DNA from: Rhizobium leguminosarum
GTDB lineage: Bacteria > Pseudomonadota > Alphaproteobacteria > Rhizobiales > Rhizobiaceae
DNA: 64,000 nt
Direction: 5' to 3'
Assembly: GCF_004123835.1 (NCBI RefSeq)
Contig: NZ_MZMU01000022.1
Coordinates: 1 to 64,000, forward strand
Positions 1 through 10,000 of the stretch are shown piece by piece. Below the pieces are notes generated by a model. The model searched no databases and was not told where the DNA came from. It worked only from the letters and a program-made list of their open reading frames with translations. The position numbers and the translations under genes were made by a program. Numbering within the stretch: position 1 is the first letter of the stretch; the number at the start of each line of letters is the position of its first letter.

Positions 1-2
1 CC

Positions 3-788
3 GCCAAGCTTGCCGGCGTCTCCAAGGTGCTGCTCGCCGAAAGCGACGAACTCGCCAACAATCTGGCCGAACCGCTGGCCGATCTGATCGTCTCGCTCTC
101 CGCCAGCTACGACACGATCATCTCCGCTGCCACCTCGGTCGGCAAGAACGTGCTGCCGCGCGTGGCAGCCCTGCTCGATGTCGCCCAGGTCTCGGAGATC
201 ATCGAGGTGATCTCTGCCGATACCTTCAAGCGGCCCATCTATGCCGGCAATGCCATCCAGACGGTGCAGGCGAGCGATGCCAAGAAGGTGATCACCGTGC
301 GCACAGCTTCCTTCGCCTCCGCACCGGAGGGAGGTTCGGCAACGATCGAGGCGATCCCGGCGGTTACCGATCCGGGGCTTTCGACCTTTGTCGGCGATGC
401 GCTGTCGGCCTCCGACCGGCCGGAGCTGACGTCTGCGAAGATCATCATCTCCGGCGGCCGGGCACTCGGCTCGGCGGAAAAGTTCAGGGAAGTCATCCTG
501 CCGCTTGCCGACAAGCTCGGTGCTGCCGTCGGCGCATCCAGAGCCGCCGTCGATGCCGGTTATGCGCCGAACGACTGGCAGGTCGGCCAGACCGGCAAGG
601 TGGTGGCGCCGCAGCTCTACATCGCCTGCGGTATTTCAGGCGCCATCCAGCATCTGGCCGGCATGAAGGATTCGAAGGTGATCGTCGCCATCAACAAGGA
701 CGAGGAGGCGCCGATCTTCCAGGTCGCCGACTACGGACTGGTCGCCGATCTCTTCGACGCCCTGCCGGAATTGCAAAAGGCGCTCTAG
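3..788 (+). CDS. etfA: Electron transfer flavoprotein alpha subunit, 5' end cut by window
   Basis: EtfA is the FAD-carrying half of the soluble ETF heterodimer, which takes electrons from acyl-CoA or methylamine-type dehydrogenases and passes them to ETF-quinone oxidoreductase. The reading frame is open from base 3. About 261 residues are visible against roughly 310 for the family, so some 50 N-terminal residues lie upstream, where etfB would be expected. The FAD-binding C-terminal domain is complete: SGGRALGS, GASRAAVDAG, QVGQTGK and GISGAIQHL are all present. A GTG at 27 is internal and is not the start. A cupin-like gene begins 15 bases after the stop, so they probably share a transcript. 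Family identification is secure. Confidence 0.95.
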   Translation, partial: AKLAGVSKVLLAESDELANNLAEPLADLIVSLSASYDTIISAATSVGKNVLPRVAALLDVAQVSEIIEVISADTFKRPIYAGNAIQTVQASDAKKVITVRTASFASAPEGGSATIEAIPAVTDPGLSTFVGDALSASDRPELTSAKIIISGGRALGSAEKFREVILPLADKLGAAVGASRAAVDAGYAPNDWQVGQTGKVVAPQLYIACGISGAIQHLAGMKDSKVIVAINKDEEAPIFQVADYGLVADLFDALPELQKAL

Positions 789-803
789 CGAGGGAGGCCG
801 AAC

Positions 804-1499
804 GTGGCGCGCGTCGTGGGACGTCCAATCAAACCTGGTGCCGACCTTCTCCTGAATGATGACGAAAAGCCGGCATATATACGGCTGCACGACATCGGGA
901 GGGAAAGACGTTCTCGGCCGCTGCAGGAATTTCTCAATGATGTCGGCGGCCTGATGCTGTCGGCGGAGGCTCCAGCCGTCGCCAGCTTCGTTGCCGGCAA
1001 GGTCCTCCAGAGGCTGCTCAAGACCGGGAAGGTGCGTCCGGAGGGCGGGCCTCTTCCCGGCGCGCCCGAAGGGCTGAATGACGCCATCGGCCATCTTGCA
1101 AAATCGGGACGGAAATACGAGGCGATCGCCGGCCAGTTCCAGAGTCTCGCCGATAAGCTGGTCTGGAGACGCGGCCGCTCCGGTCCCTTCGCAAGCCTGA
1201 ATTTTGGCAATACGCACTCCCATGCGGTCTTGGTCGGTCCCGGCGGCATGGAGGAACGCGCCGATCTCAGGGTCGGCGTGATCTACATGGATCGCTATAC
1301 AAGATTTCCCGATCATGTTCAGACGCAGCCCCGCGCTTTCATTCTGCTTTCGCCGGGTGAAATCTGCCTTGGCAATTCCCAATGGTTCTCCGCCGGTATC
1401 GGCACGGTCTTTGCAAACGACGCCGGGCAATCCTTTGCGATAAGATGCACAGCCCGGCCACTGCTGGCGGTCTGGTGCCAGGTTGAGCGGGAGACGTGA
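804..1499 (+). CDS. DMSP-lyase-family cupin-like protein with apparently lost metal ligands
   Basis: A 231-residue protein that starts with GTG behind a strong GAGGGAGG ribosome site. An N-terminal helical region is followed by a C-terminal cupin segment (about residues 150-228) with the layout of DddQ/DddL-type dimethylsulfoniopropionate lyases: RYTRFPDH, LLSPGE, a tryptophan strand, then FAIRCTARPLLAVWC. In active members this stretch carries several histidines, a tyrosine and a glutamate that hold the metal. Here I can place only the first histidine (PDH). The next positions read Q, R and F (in FAIRC). It may therefore be a non-catalytic relative or bind its ligand differently. It lies between etfA and frmA on the same strand. 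The family call is by pattern recognition only. Confidence 0.6.
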   Translation: MARVVGRPIKPGADLLLNDDEKPAYIRLHDIGRERRSRPLQEFLNDVGGLMLSAEAPAVASFVAGKVLQRLLKTGKVRPEGGPLPGAPEGLNDAIGHLAKSGRKYEAIAGQFQSLADKLVWRRGRSGPFASLNFGNTHSHAVLVGPGGMEERADLRVGVIYMDRYTRFPDHVQTQPRAFILLSPGEICLGNSQWFSAGIGTVFANDAGQSFAIRCTARPLLAVWCQVERET

Positions 1500-1652
1500 T
1501 GGGGTCCTTGGCGACAATGGGTCCGAGATGAACAAAAAGCTCGAACGCCAGAGCTTGAAGTCTCGGCGGTAACGCAGCGAAGCAGATCGGCGAGAAGCCG
1601 GTCGATCCGAATATGCAGCATCAGAATTCAATTTAAGAGGAAGGATATCAAA

Positions 1653-2780
1653 ATGGACGTTCGCGCCGCCGTTGCCGTTCAGGCAGGAAAACCGCTCGAA
1701 GTGATGACTGTGCAGCTGGAGGGGCCGCGGGCCGGCGAAGTGCTGGTGGAGGTCAAGGCGACGGGCATCTGCCACACCGATGATTTCACTTTGTCGGGCG
1801 CCGATCCGGAAGGCCTCTTCCCGGCAATCCTCGGCCACGAGGGTGCCGGCATCGTGGTCGATGTCGGCCCCGGCGTCACCTCGGTGAAGAAGGGCGACCA
1901 CGTCATTCCGCTCTACACCCCGGAATGCCGCGAATGCTATTCCTGTACCTCGCGCAAGACCAATCTCTGCACCTCGATCCGCGCGACCCAGGGCCAGGGC
2001 GTGATGCCGGACGGCACCTCGCGTTTCTCGATCGGCAAGGACAAGATCCATCACTATATGGGGTGCTCGACCTTTTCGAACTTCACCGTGCTGCCGGAGA
2101 TCGCCCTTGCCAAGGTCAATCCCGACGCGCCGTTCGACAAGATCTGCTACATCGGCTGCGGTGTCACGACCGGCATCGGCGCGGTCATCAACACCGCCAA
2201 GGTGGAGATGGGCTCGACGGCGATCGTCTTCGGGCTCGGCGGTATCGGCCTCAACGTGCTTCAGGGTCTGAAGCTTGCCGGCGCCGACATGATCATCGGC
2301 GTCGACATCAACCCTGACCGCAAGGCATGGGGCGAAAAGTTCGGCATGACCCACTTCGTCAATCCGAAGGAGGTCGGTGACGACATCGTGCCCTATCTCG
2401 TCAACCTGACCAAGCGCAACGGCGATCTGATCGGCGGCGCCGACTACACCTTCGACTGCACCGGCAACACCAAGGTGATGCGTCAGGCGCTGGAAGCTTC
2501 CCACCGCGGCTGGGGCAAGTCCATTATCATCGGCGTTGCCGGCGCCGGCCAGGAAATCTCCACCCGTCCGTTCCAGCTGGTCACCGGCCGCAACTGGATG
2601 GGCACCGCCTTTGGCGGCGCGCGCGGCCGCACCGACGTGCCGAAGATCGTCGACTGGTACATGCAGGGCAAGATCCAGATCGACCCGATGATCACCCACA
2701 CCATGCCGCTCGAAGACATCAACAAGGGCTTCGAGCTGATGCATGCGGGCGAGAGCATCCGCGGCGTTGTCGTGTACTGA
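1653..2780 (+). CDS. frmA: S-(hydroxymethyl)glutathione dehydrogenase / class III alcohol dehydrogenase
   Basis: This NAD-dependent zinc enzyme oxidises S-hydroxymethylglutathione, the spontaneous formaldehyde-glutathione adduct, to S-formylglutathione in the cytoplasm. The 375-residue length is normal. Catalytic zinc ligands are Cys40 (GICHTDD), His62 with Glu63 (GHEGAG) and Cys169 (YIGCGVTTG). The structural zinc loop has Cys92, 95, 98 and 106. The Rossmann motif GLGGIGLNV lies at about 194-202. The start is ATG behind AGGAAGGA. The next gene, fghA, starts 3 bases after its stop, and gfa follows, which completes a glutathione-linked formaldehyde detoxification operon. The nearby demethylating oxygenase cluster at 11-16 kb would be a formaldehyde source. 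Confidence 0.97.
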   Translation: MDVRAAVAVQAGKPLEVMTVQLEGPRAGEVLVEVKATGICHTDDFTLSGADPEGLFPAILGHEGAGIVVDVGPGVTSVKKGDHVIPLYTPECRECYSCTSRKTNLCTSIRATQGQGVMPDGTSRFSIGKDKIHHYMGCSTFSNFTVLPEIALAKVNPDAPFDKICYIGCGVTTGIGAVINTAKVEMGSTAIVFGLGGIGLNVLQGLKLAGADMIIGVDINPDRKAWGEKFGMTHFVNPKEVGDDIVPYLVNLTKRNGDLIGGADYTFDCTGNTKVMRQALEASHRGWGKSIIIGVAGAGQEISTRPFQLVTGRNWMGTAFGGARGRTDVPKIVDWYMQGKIQIDPMITHTMPLEDINKGFELMHAGESIRGVVVY

Positions 2781-2783
2781 GCC

Positions 2784-3620
2784 ATGAAAACGATCTCGAC
2801 CGAAAATTCTCATGGCGGCACTCAGGGCGTTTACGTCAATCGCTCGGATGTCTGCGGGTGCGACATGACTTTTGCGGTATTCCTGCCGCCGCAGGCCAAA
2901 GCGCGGAAGCTGCCGGTTCTATGGTACCTTTCCGGTCTGACCTGCACCCATGCGAACGTCATGGAAAAGGGAGAGTATCGGCGTCTTGCCGCAGAACTCG
3001 GTATGATCGTCGTCTGCCCCGACACCAGTCCGCGGGGCGATGCCGTTCCGGACGAACCGGATAATTGGCAGTTCGGCAAGGGGGCCGGCTTTTATGTCGA
3101 CGCCACCGAACCGCCATTCGCGCAGAACTATCGGATGTACAGCTACGTCGTCGATGAATTGCCGAAGCTTATCGCCGCAGAGTTTCCGGTCGACATGACG
3201 CGACAGGGGATCTTCGGTCACTCGATGGGCGGACACGGCGCGATCACGATTGCGCTCAAGAATCCCGAACGTTTCGGCAGCTGCTCGGCCTTCGCGCCGA
3301 TCAGCCATCCTTCCGTCTCCGGCTGGTCAAAGCCGGCATTCCGGAAATACCTCGGATCGGATGAGACGGCCTGGCGGGCATATGATGCCTGCTCGCTGAT
3401 CGAAGACGGGCACCGGTTCCCGGAATTCCTCGTCGACCAGGGGACGGCGGATAGCTTCCTGGAGGATGGATTGCGCCCCGAAGAGCTCAGGCAAGCCTGC
3501 GAGACGGCTGGCATCAGCCTGCGGCTTCGCATGCAGGAAGGCTACGGCCACTCCTACTTCTTCATTTCGACATTCATGGAAGACCATCTGCGCTGGCACG
3601 CGCGGAGATTGGGAGACTGA
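2784..3620 (+). CDS. fghA: S-formylglutathione hydrolase
   Basis: An alpha/beta hydrolase (esterase D type) that splits S-formylglutathione into formate and glutathione, the second step after frmA. The 278-residue length is typical. The catalytic triad can be read directly: the nucleophile Ser147 in GHSMGGHG, the aspartate in LVDQGTADSF and the histidine in EGYGHSYFF. The oxyanion region is LSGLTCTHAN. The ATG is 3 bases beyond the frmA stop with no strong ribosome site of its own, so translation is probably coupled to frmA. Confidence 0.97.
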   Translation: MKTISTENSHGGTQGVYVNRSDVCGCDMTFAVFLPPQAKARKLPVLWYLSGLTCTHANVMEKGEYRRLAAELGMIVVCPDTSPRGDAVPDEPDNWQFGKGAGFYVDATEPPFAQNYRMYSYVVDELPKLIAAEFPVDMTRQGIFGHSMGGHGAITIALKNPERFGSCSAFAPISHPSVSGWSKPAFRKYLGSDETAWRAYDACSLIEDGHRFPEFLVDQGTADSFLEDGLRPEELRQACETAGISLRLRMQEGYGHSYFFISTFMEDHLRWHARRLGD

Positions 3621-3674
3621 TTGCAGAGCTTGGCCGGGCATATCGCAAACGGCCCAGAAGGGGAGGAGAAACCC

Positions 3675-4247
3675 ATGACCAGCATAGCCATACATCCGGC
3701 AGTGGATTCAGGCTTTCGGGCGACTGACGCTGCTTTCGCAGGCGGGACGCTCGTCTGCAAGTGCGCAAGCAACCCCGTGAAGGTCAGGATCAAGAGTGAC
3801 ATCGCCCACAATCATGCCTGCGGCTGCACGAAGTGCTGGAAGCCCGAGGGCTTCGTCTTTTCAGTCGTGGCAGTTGCGCCGACCGAAAGCGTCGAAGTTC
3901 AGGAGAATGGCGACAAGCTCGCCGTCGTCGATTCCGCCGCCTTGATCCAGCGTCACGCCTGCAAGGAATGCGGGGTGCATATGTATGGGCCGGTCGTGCG
4001 CGAACATCCGTTCCAGGGATTGTCGTTCGTCCATCCGGAACGCTTTCAGGAAAGCGGCTGGGCGAAGCCGGGCTTTGCCGCCTTCGTGTCGTCGATCATC
4101 GAAAGCGGCTTCGACCCCGCGAAGATGGACGCCGTCAGAACGCAGCTGAAGGCGTCCGGCCTCGAGCCTTACGATTGCCTCTCACCCGGGCTGATGGACT
4201 ACATCGCAACCTGGATGGCCAAGAAGAGCGGCGTGCTAGTCGCTTAA
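3675..4247 (+). CDS. gfa: Glutathione-dependent formaldehyde-activating enzyme (Gfa)
   Basis: Gfa accelerates condensation of formaldehyde with glutathione to S-hydroxymethylglutathione, the substrate of the upstream dehydrogenase. I chose ATG 3675 because GGGGAGGAG sits just before it. The frame stays open up to the fghA stop, but the extra 18 residues have no family counterpart. The 190-residue protein matches the family length of about 190. Zinc cysteines are visible as CKC (28, 30), CGCTKC (49, 51, 54) and CKEC (96, 99). It is the third gene of the formaldehyde operon and is followed by a GC hairpin. Confidence 0.95.
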   Translation: MTSIAIHPAVDSGFRATDAAFAGGTLVCKCASNPVKVRIKSDIAHNHACGCTKCWKPEGFVFSVVAVAPTESVEVQENGDKLAVVDSAALIQRHACKECGVHMYGPVVREHPFQGLSFVHPERFQESGWAKPGFAAFVSSIIESGFDPAKMDAVRTQLKASGLEPYDCLSPGLMDYIATWMAKKSGVLVA

Positions 4248-4254
4248 GTCTTCC

Positions 4255-4277
4255 GGGGGGCGCCGCAAGCGCTCCCC
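4255..4277 (+). terminator. GC-rich hairpin after gfa
   Basis: A 9-bp stem (4255-4263 with 4269-4277, one G-U pair) and a CGCAA loop, 7 bases past the gfa stop. There is no T tract, so termination efficiency is uncertain. Confidence 0.5.
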
Positions 4278-4899
4278 GCCGCAATTCGCATATGGGGACA
4301 TCCTGCGATGGCCGGCGGCCGGGCTTCGGAAGCATGGTGCTTAGGTCGGCCGCAAACATTCCCGCCGACTGCGACAATTCCATAGACTAGTTCCGTGGCG
4401 GCTCCCGCTTTGTCGGTCACTCCCGAACCGGCTGCGGCAAAGGCATTGCTACGGCGTGCCCTCCTTCGTCTCGGCCGCGACCGCTAAGCAGCGCTGTGGC
4501 TGGCGTCAGCGGCGCCGCGGCTTCTCGGCTTCCACGCCAAACACGAGATGACGCTCGAGCAGATCATGGCGTTCTCACAAAGACCATGTCCAAAGGAGGT
4601 CTACTGACGCTCGCGCACTTGTTCAAACTGGTGCAATAAAGTGAGACACTTTGCCTACTTCAATATGACGTACAGCAATTAGTCCTCCAATTGACTCTTC
4701 AAAATCGCAGATGTAAGTGCTGTTGGTTTTGAAATTGCAAGTAGAATATATGTGTCACTTGGGCGAAGGTGACTAAGAGAAAAGTTGACCGGCGGAACTT
4801 GGTACAAGTCGAGCCGATTTATGAATCTCAGTCCCGGGATTCCCGCGCCCGATCGGGTGCCTCAACCTTCCATAGTCTGATTATCGGTAGGAGCTCAGT
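4278..4899. other. Intergenic stretch, no supported gene
   Basis: The first 350 bases are GC-rich and hold only short, interrupted frames. One of these (about 4500-4608) ends in a plausible-looking protein tail, but I do not recognise it. From about 4620 the sequence becomes AT-rich and probably holds the promoter of the flippase gene. I see no RNA gene or transposon end. Confidence 0.4.
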
Positions 4900-6411
4900 T
4901 TGTCGGTTTTGCACAGCGACGATATTCTCTTCAGTCATGTCAGTGAGAACCGATCCGCCGCGGCCGTAAAGGGTGCCTTCTGGTCGGCACTCAGCACCCT
5001 CATTCCGACGGTCCTGACCTTCGCTGTTTTTGTGGTCACTTCTCGCGTCCTCCAACCTCAGGACTTCGGTCTTGTTGCGCTGTCGTTCAGCATTGTCTCC
5101 TTTGCAGCGAGTTTTGGGCCGACTGCTTTTGGCGAGGCGATCATCCAGAGGGCCGAGATCAGGCGCAGCCACCTCGATACGATATTCCTGCTTTCGCTTG
5201 GCTTTTCGTTCTTGGTCTACGGCGCCTTATGCCTGGCCGCTTCGTCGATCGCGGCATATGTCGGGCATAAGGAAGTCACCTATCTCATATACATCATGGG
5301 ATTGAAGGTATTCTTCGACTTCACGGCCGTCGTTCCGAATGCGATCGTGAACAGGAAAATGTCCTTCCATCTGGTGGCCGTCCGCACAGTTATAGCGACC
5401 GTCACGTCTGCTTGCATTTGCCTTGTTTTGGTTCTCGCGGGTTTCGGCTTGTGGGCGCTCGCGATTGCACAGATCGCGGCCACGGCGGCATCATGCGGCG
5501 CTGCTTTCTGGGGTGCAGGGTGGTCGCCCGGACTTCACTTGAAGAGACAAAGCCTGAACGACCTCCTGCACTACGGCTTTTTTGCATCCGGCACTCGGTT
5601 TTTGCAGACGATGAGCTTGGACAACTTGATCATCGGCGTGCTCTTAAGCCCGTCGGCGCTCGGCATTTATAATTTCTCGAAGCGTTTGTTTGATATGATC
5701 AACAACGTCATCGCCGGGGGCTTAACATCTGTCACCCACGTCTTGCTGTCGTCGTTGCGGACCGATCCGAAGAAAGTTCGAGAAGCATTTCTCATGGCAA
5801 CGTTTGGATGCGCTCTGGTTTCCTACCCCGTATTCATTGGCCTTGCCGCAGTTGCCGATGATGCGATCGCGACAATTTTCGGTGCGCACTGGATCGAGGC
5901 CGTCTGGCCGGTCCGGTTCTACTGCGTTATCGGGTTGATGGCCGGGATCGGCTACGTGCAGGCATCCTTGATCAAGAGCCAAGGAGAGATGGATTGGTGG
6001 TTTTACTACCAGCTGGCACGAAACCTCCTCACACTCCTGACGATCGCAATTCTCTATCCTTATGGCGTCACGACGATTGTTTTCGCCATAATGATCGAAG
6101 TTTTGTTGTTTTGGCCAATCACCAGCTGGAAGGTTTCGCAGCATATAGAGCTGAGTATCCAGGCATATCTGGCGCAATTCCTGCGGCCTACCATAGCCTC
6201 TGCAGGAATGGTTGCAGTCGTTTTCCTCCTCCACGAATTGCTCATTCATTGGTCCCCGTATCCACGCTTGGCCATAGAAGTCCTCGCAGGTGGCATCGCT
6301 TACTGCAGTCTAATATTCGTGCTGTGCAGGGCTCGTTTGAATGTCTTGATCGGCAGCATCAAGCAGGCTCGGCAGCGCAAAACCAAGGCCGGCGCGATGG
6401 TAAACCTGTAG
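4900..6411 (+). CDS. Oligosaccharide flippase / polysaccharide biosynthesis membrane protein (Wzx-like)
   Basis: A multi-pass inner-membrane protein of 503 residues with about 12-14 hydrophobic segments. It belongs to the MOP-superfamily polysaccharide transporters that move lipid-linked oligosaccharide repeats across the membrane. Typical family stretches are SALSTLIPTVLTF, VLQPQDFGLVALS, FGEAIIQRAEI and SPSALGIYNFSKRL. I chose the TTG at 4900 because GGTAGGAG lies 6 bases upstream and no good in-frame ATG exists nearby. No glycosyltransferase genes are adjacent, so its substrate cannot be inferred. It stands alone between two gene-poor stretches and has lower GC than its neighbours, which hints at transfer. 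Confidence 0.85.
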   Translation: MSVLHSDDILFSHVSENRSAAAVKGAFWSALSTLIPTVLTFAVFVVTSRVLQPQDFGLVALSFSIVSFAASFGPTAFGEAIIQRAEIRRSHLDTIFLLSLGFSFLVYGALCLAASSIAAYVGHKEVTYLIYIMGLKVFFDFTAVVPNAIVNRKMSFHLVAVRTVIATVTSACICLVLVLAGFGLWALAIAQIAATAASCGAAFWGAGWSPGLHLKRQSLNDLLHYGFFASGTRFLQTMSLDNLIIGVLLSPSALGIYNFSKRLFDMINNVIAGGLTSVTHVLLSSLRTDPKKVREAFLMATFGCALVSYPVFIGLAAVADDAIATIFGAHWIEAVWPVRFYCVIGLMAGIGYVQASLIKSQGEMDWWFYYQLARNLLTLLTIAILYPYGVTTIVFAIMIEVLLFWPITSWKVSQHIELSIQAYLAQFLRPTIASAGMVAVVFLLHELLIHWSPYPRLAIEVLAGGIAYCSLIFVLCRARLNVLIGSIKQARQRKTKAGAMVNL

Positions 6412-7016
6412 CACATCAATAGCGATGGCCGGCACTGCTACCGACTTGTGTTGCAGGTCAACTCAACTGGCACCCAGCTGTCAAGTCTAAGTTCTGAACC
6501 GCCGCAGGATTTTGACCACCGGAGTGGGGTCTTCCGGCTTCATTCAGGGAGTTGGGCTGGTTACGCGTCCTCTTGTAGCCTCTGCGCCAATCCTCCATTT
6601 TTTCGCAGATGCTTACATGGGAGGAGTTCGATCTTGGCCCACTATTGCGTTGCGGTCGCTGTGATCCCCGGCTGCATATACTCTGGGAAAGGCGAATACG
6701 AAGCGATATGTTTGTCGGGCACGTTCTGCGACATAACGGCCGGCAACTGTATCGGCTTCGGTACTCGGCTTTGATGCGGTAGAGTTCGCTGATCCGCTTC
6801 AGGCCTCCTCAGCAATTGGCGTGGAGCCGTACGAGCAATCTCGACCAGCTTGCGCCGCGCATGCGCTCAACAGTAGGCAAGCCGGATATCGGGACCGATA
6901 CGGTCCCGTGCGGTCAGGCGATTGTATCCCGCATATCGATCGACCTGGAGCACGCCTATAAACCCTTGCAATATCCTCCGAAGGGTAATTCAGGCAGTGG
7001 AATGTTGCGACTACCC
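6412..7016. other. Gene-poor, probably decayed DNA
   Basis: About 600 bases between the flippase and the autotransporter. Frames are short and none gives a protein I recognise. Base composition is coding-like, so this may be the remnant of a former gene. I find no inverted terminal repeats or transposase motifs. Confidence 0.35.
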
Positions 7017-10000
7017 TTAGAACTTCACCTTGAAACCTGCATTGAGGTTGAGGCTGTAGCTGTCAGCGAAATTGGACAAGCTGGTGTTGACGGAGACCTC
7101 ACTGTAGATGGAGTACTTGTCATTATTCCAGTTATAGCTACTGCCAGCGCCGATGCCGCCCCAGGTTCGGTCATTCTCACTAGCAAATTGGACGCCTGAT
7201 ACTGCGACATCCGTCCCGTCCAGGAACTCATAATAAAGATTGGCGATGCCGTAAAGATGGGTACGGGTCGTCGTTCCTGAAGCGCCCTCCCAGGCATTTT
7301 CGTAATCTGCCGAAAGCCCCAGGCGGCCTTTAAGACTCTCACCAGCCCCGAGAGATACGTTGGCGCCGAAGGAGTCGGTGAAGTTATCGAAATTCACATT
7401 GGAATATGCGATCTGGGCCTGCGGGGTAAGCGTCCAGCTCTGGTTCAGCGCAAGTCTGTTGCCGGTCTCCAAGCTGAAGGCGTAGCCGAAACCGTCATTC
7501 CCTGTCGAGAGGCCACCGGCGATGTCGGAAGATAGGTCACTTTCATACCATGTCGCCTGCGCCTGCCCGTCAAGATAGAAGCCATTCTGACCATACCAGG
7601 TGAGCGTAGCGCCAATTCCATAGCCATCGGTATCGACTGTGCCATTGCCGAAGATGGAGGATACATCTGCGGATGCGTTGCCATAGTGAGCCGTGATGCC
7701 TCCCATGAGGGTGCCGCTGCCGCTTTCGTAAAGCTGTTTGTCCAGGCCGCCTTGGAACTTCCACGTATCCACATCGTAGTCAGCGGAACTCGTTGACGTT
7801 CTTGGATCAAAGCTTTCACGTGTGCCTTCGAAGCGCGCCCACAAGCCGCGTCCCTCGACGAAGGTCGGGCCTCCGTCCGACGGCTGCGGAGCCGGTTCCA
7901 TCGTTCCGGGACCATCGCCCTGAGACAGCGTTCCATTGCCAGCTCCTGACCAATAGCGGTTGCCAAGACGTTGTTGCAGCGTTGGCAGTCCGTTTAGGCC
8001 GAGCAATGTCTGCGCGTACGCCTCATAAACGGGAACGCCGGGCTGGTAGAGCGGCAATGATGCCGGGTCAGCCGCGTCTAAAGCGGAACGAAGATACCAG
8101 TCACCATCGGTTGGCGTTGCGATGCCATTCTTGTATAGTCGGTAAGCGTAGGCGCCGCCAATAACGGCTTCCTCGCCCTGAAAGCGATAGTCTCCGTCAA
8201 GTGCAAAGTTGCCGGCGGAAGAGCCAGCAACATCGATCACCCTTATTCCTTCCACAGTCAGCGCTCCCTTGCCGCCAACATTATTGACGACAAGCGTCGT
8301 CGATCCTGACGTGTTACCCGCAACAACAAGCCTGTCGGTCGTTGATGCGTCATCGCCCAGCGCCGTGTTCAACCGTAAAGTGCCGCCTGCGCCCGCATAG
8401 TTGCCGCTGACAGTCAGCGTTGCTCCCGGCGCACCTCCGATATTGACCAAACCGGCATTGGTAAGCACGCTAAGGGTCTGATCAAAACCGGCCGCATCGA
8501 GGGTCCCGCCAGCAAGCACGGAAGTCGACGAAGTGGGGCTAAAGGCGTTGGTTGTGCCAGCGGCGAGCGTTCCGGCCTCGACCGTCGTTGCGCCTGAATA
8601 TGTATTCTGCGCGGTCAGGATTGTCGTTCCGCCGCCGATCTGCCGGACGCTGCCGGAGCCTGAAATCACCCCGCCGAAACTCATGCTGTCGGAGCGATTG
8701 AAAGCAAGAGAACCGGTATTTGAGACATTTCCGACGATAGAACCGGAGGTGCCACCGTTGCCGAGCTGCAGTGTCCCGGCGTTGATGGTGGTTCCACCAG
8801 TGTAGGTATTGTTGCCGGCGAGGACCGTGGTGCCCGAACCGTTTTGTTCCACGGCACCCGAACCGGAAATAGTTCCAGGTACCAAAAATGCGTCGGAGCG
8901 GTTGAACGTGAGCAGGCTGTTGTTCAACACATCGCCTGAGATCGAGCCGCTAGTTCCGCCATTTCCAAGCTGGAGGGTACCTGCGGAAATCACGGTGCCA
9001 CCACTGTAATTACTGTTACCCGTCAGAACGAGAGACCCTGTTCCTGTCTTCGTAAGTCTGCCCGGTCCGGTTACACCCTGTGCCAATGTCGAATTGAAGG
9101 CCTGTGTGTCAATCGTGCCGCCCCCGACATTCAGGGTCACTGCCCGGCTAGCCGATAAGTCGAAACTGCTGTTGAGTTGCAAGGTGCCGCTATTGAAGCT
9201 GACACCGCCTGTCGAGGCGCCCAGCGCATTGTCGGCCCCGACAGCGACAACGCCGCCATTGATGAAGGTTCCACCGGAATAGGTATTGCCTGCCGCGACA
9301 GAGGGTGCAAGCGTAAGGGTGCCCGCGCCGGTCTTTTCGACGGCACCGGTTCCGACGATCTGACCGACATAGGTGCCATTAACGGGCTGAGTGAACCGTA
9401 CAAGGCCGTTATTGGTGATGTTGGCGACGTTGTTTGCGGGGACTAGCTGCGTTGGGAGAGCCTGTGCACGTGCTTCCAAGATACCAGCAGGATCGATGAT
9501 GACCTGGCCGGTATAGTTGCTGTTTGTCCCCGTCAGAACAAGCGTGCCGTTTTGAACCGTAGCGACGGTAACACCGGTAATTGTGCCCGTCAGTGTCCAC
9601 CTTCCAAGATCGTTTTTAACGAGGCTTTCAAACCCGGTGAAGTTGCCAGCCATGGACGACTGCCCGTCACCGCTGAGGAAGATTGCATCAGTGCCCAGGC
9701 CGCCGGTAAAATTGCCGGTAACGCTCGATCCTGTATATAGGCGCAAGATATCATTGCCGTTGGCGAGGTTGATACTGCCTCGAATTGTGCCTTTGTTGGT
9801 GAAGTCGAGCGCGCCGGCGCCCGATCCGCCGATGACGGTGCTTGTTGTTCCGTTTCCCGCTTCGATAATTCCGGTTTCATTATTGATCACGGTGTTCAGG
9901 CCGGACGTATTCTGAGACCAGATAGCGACAGCATTGTTCGCGTCGATGAGGCCACTGTTGGTAAGCACATTGCCGGTGCCCTGGAAGTTTACAGCTTCCG

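Noticed and set aside
636..2813. 725-codon minus-strand frame
   Set aside because: It runs antisense to etfA, the cupin-like gene and frmA; low-complexity His/Asp/Arg/Ala-rich translation typical of a shadow of GC-rich genes.
4500..4610. Possible protein tail ending at a TGA near 4608
   Set aside because: Interrupted by an upstream stop and not recognisable; could be a relic but cannot be supported.
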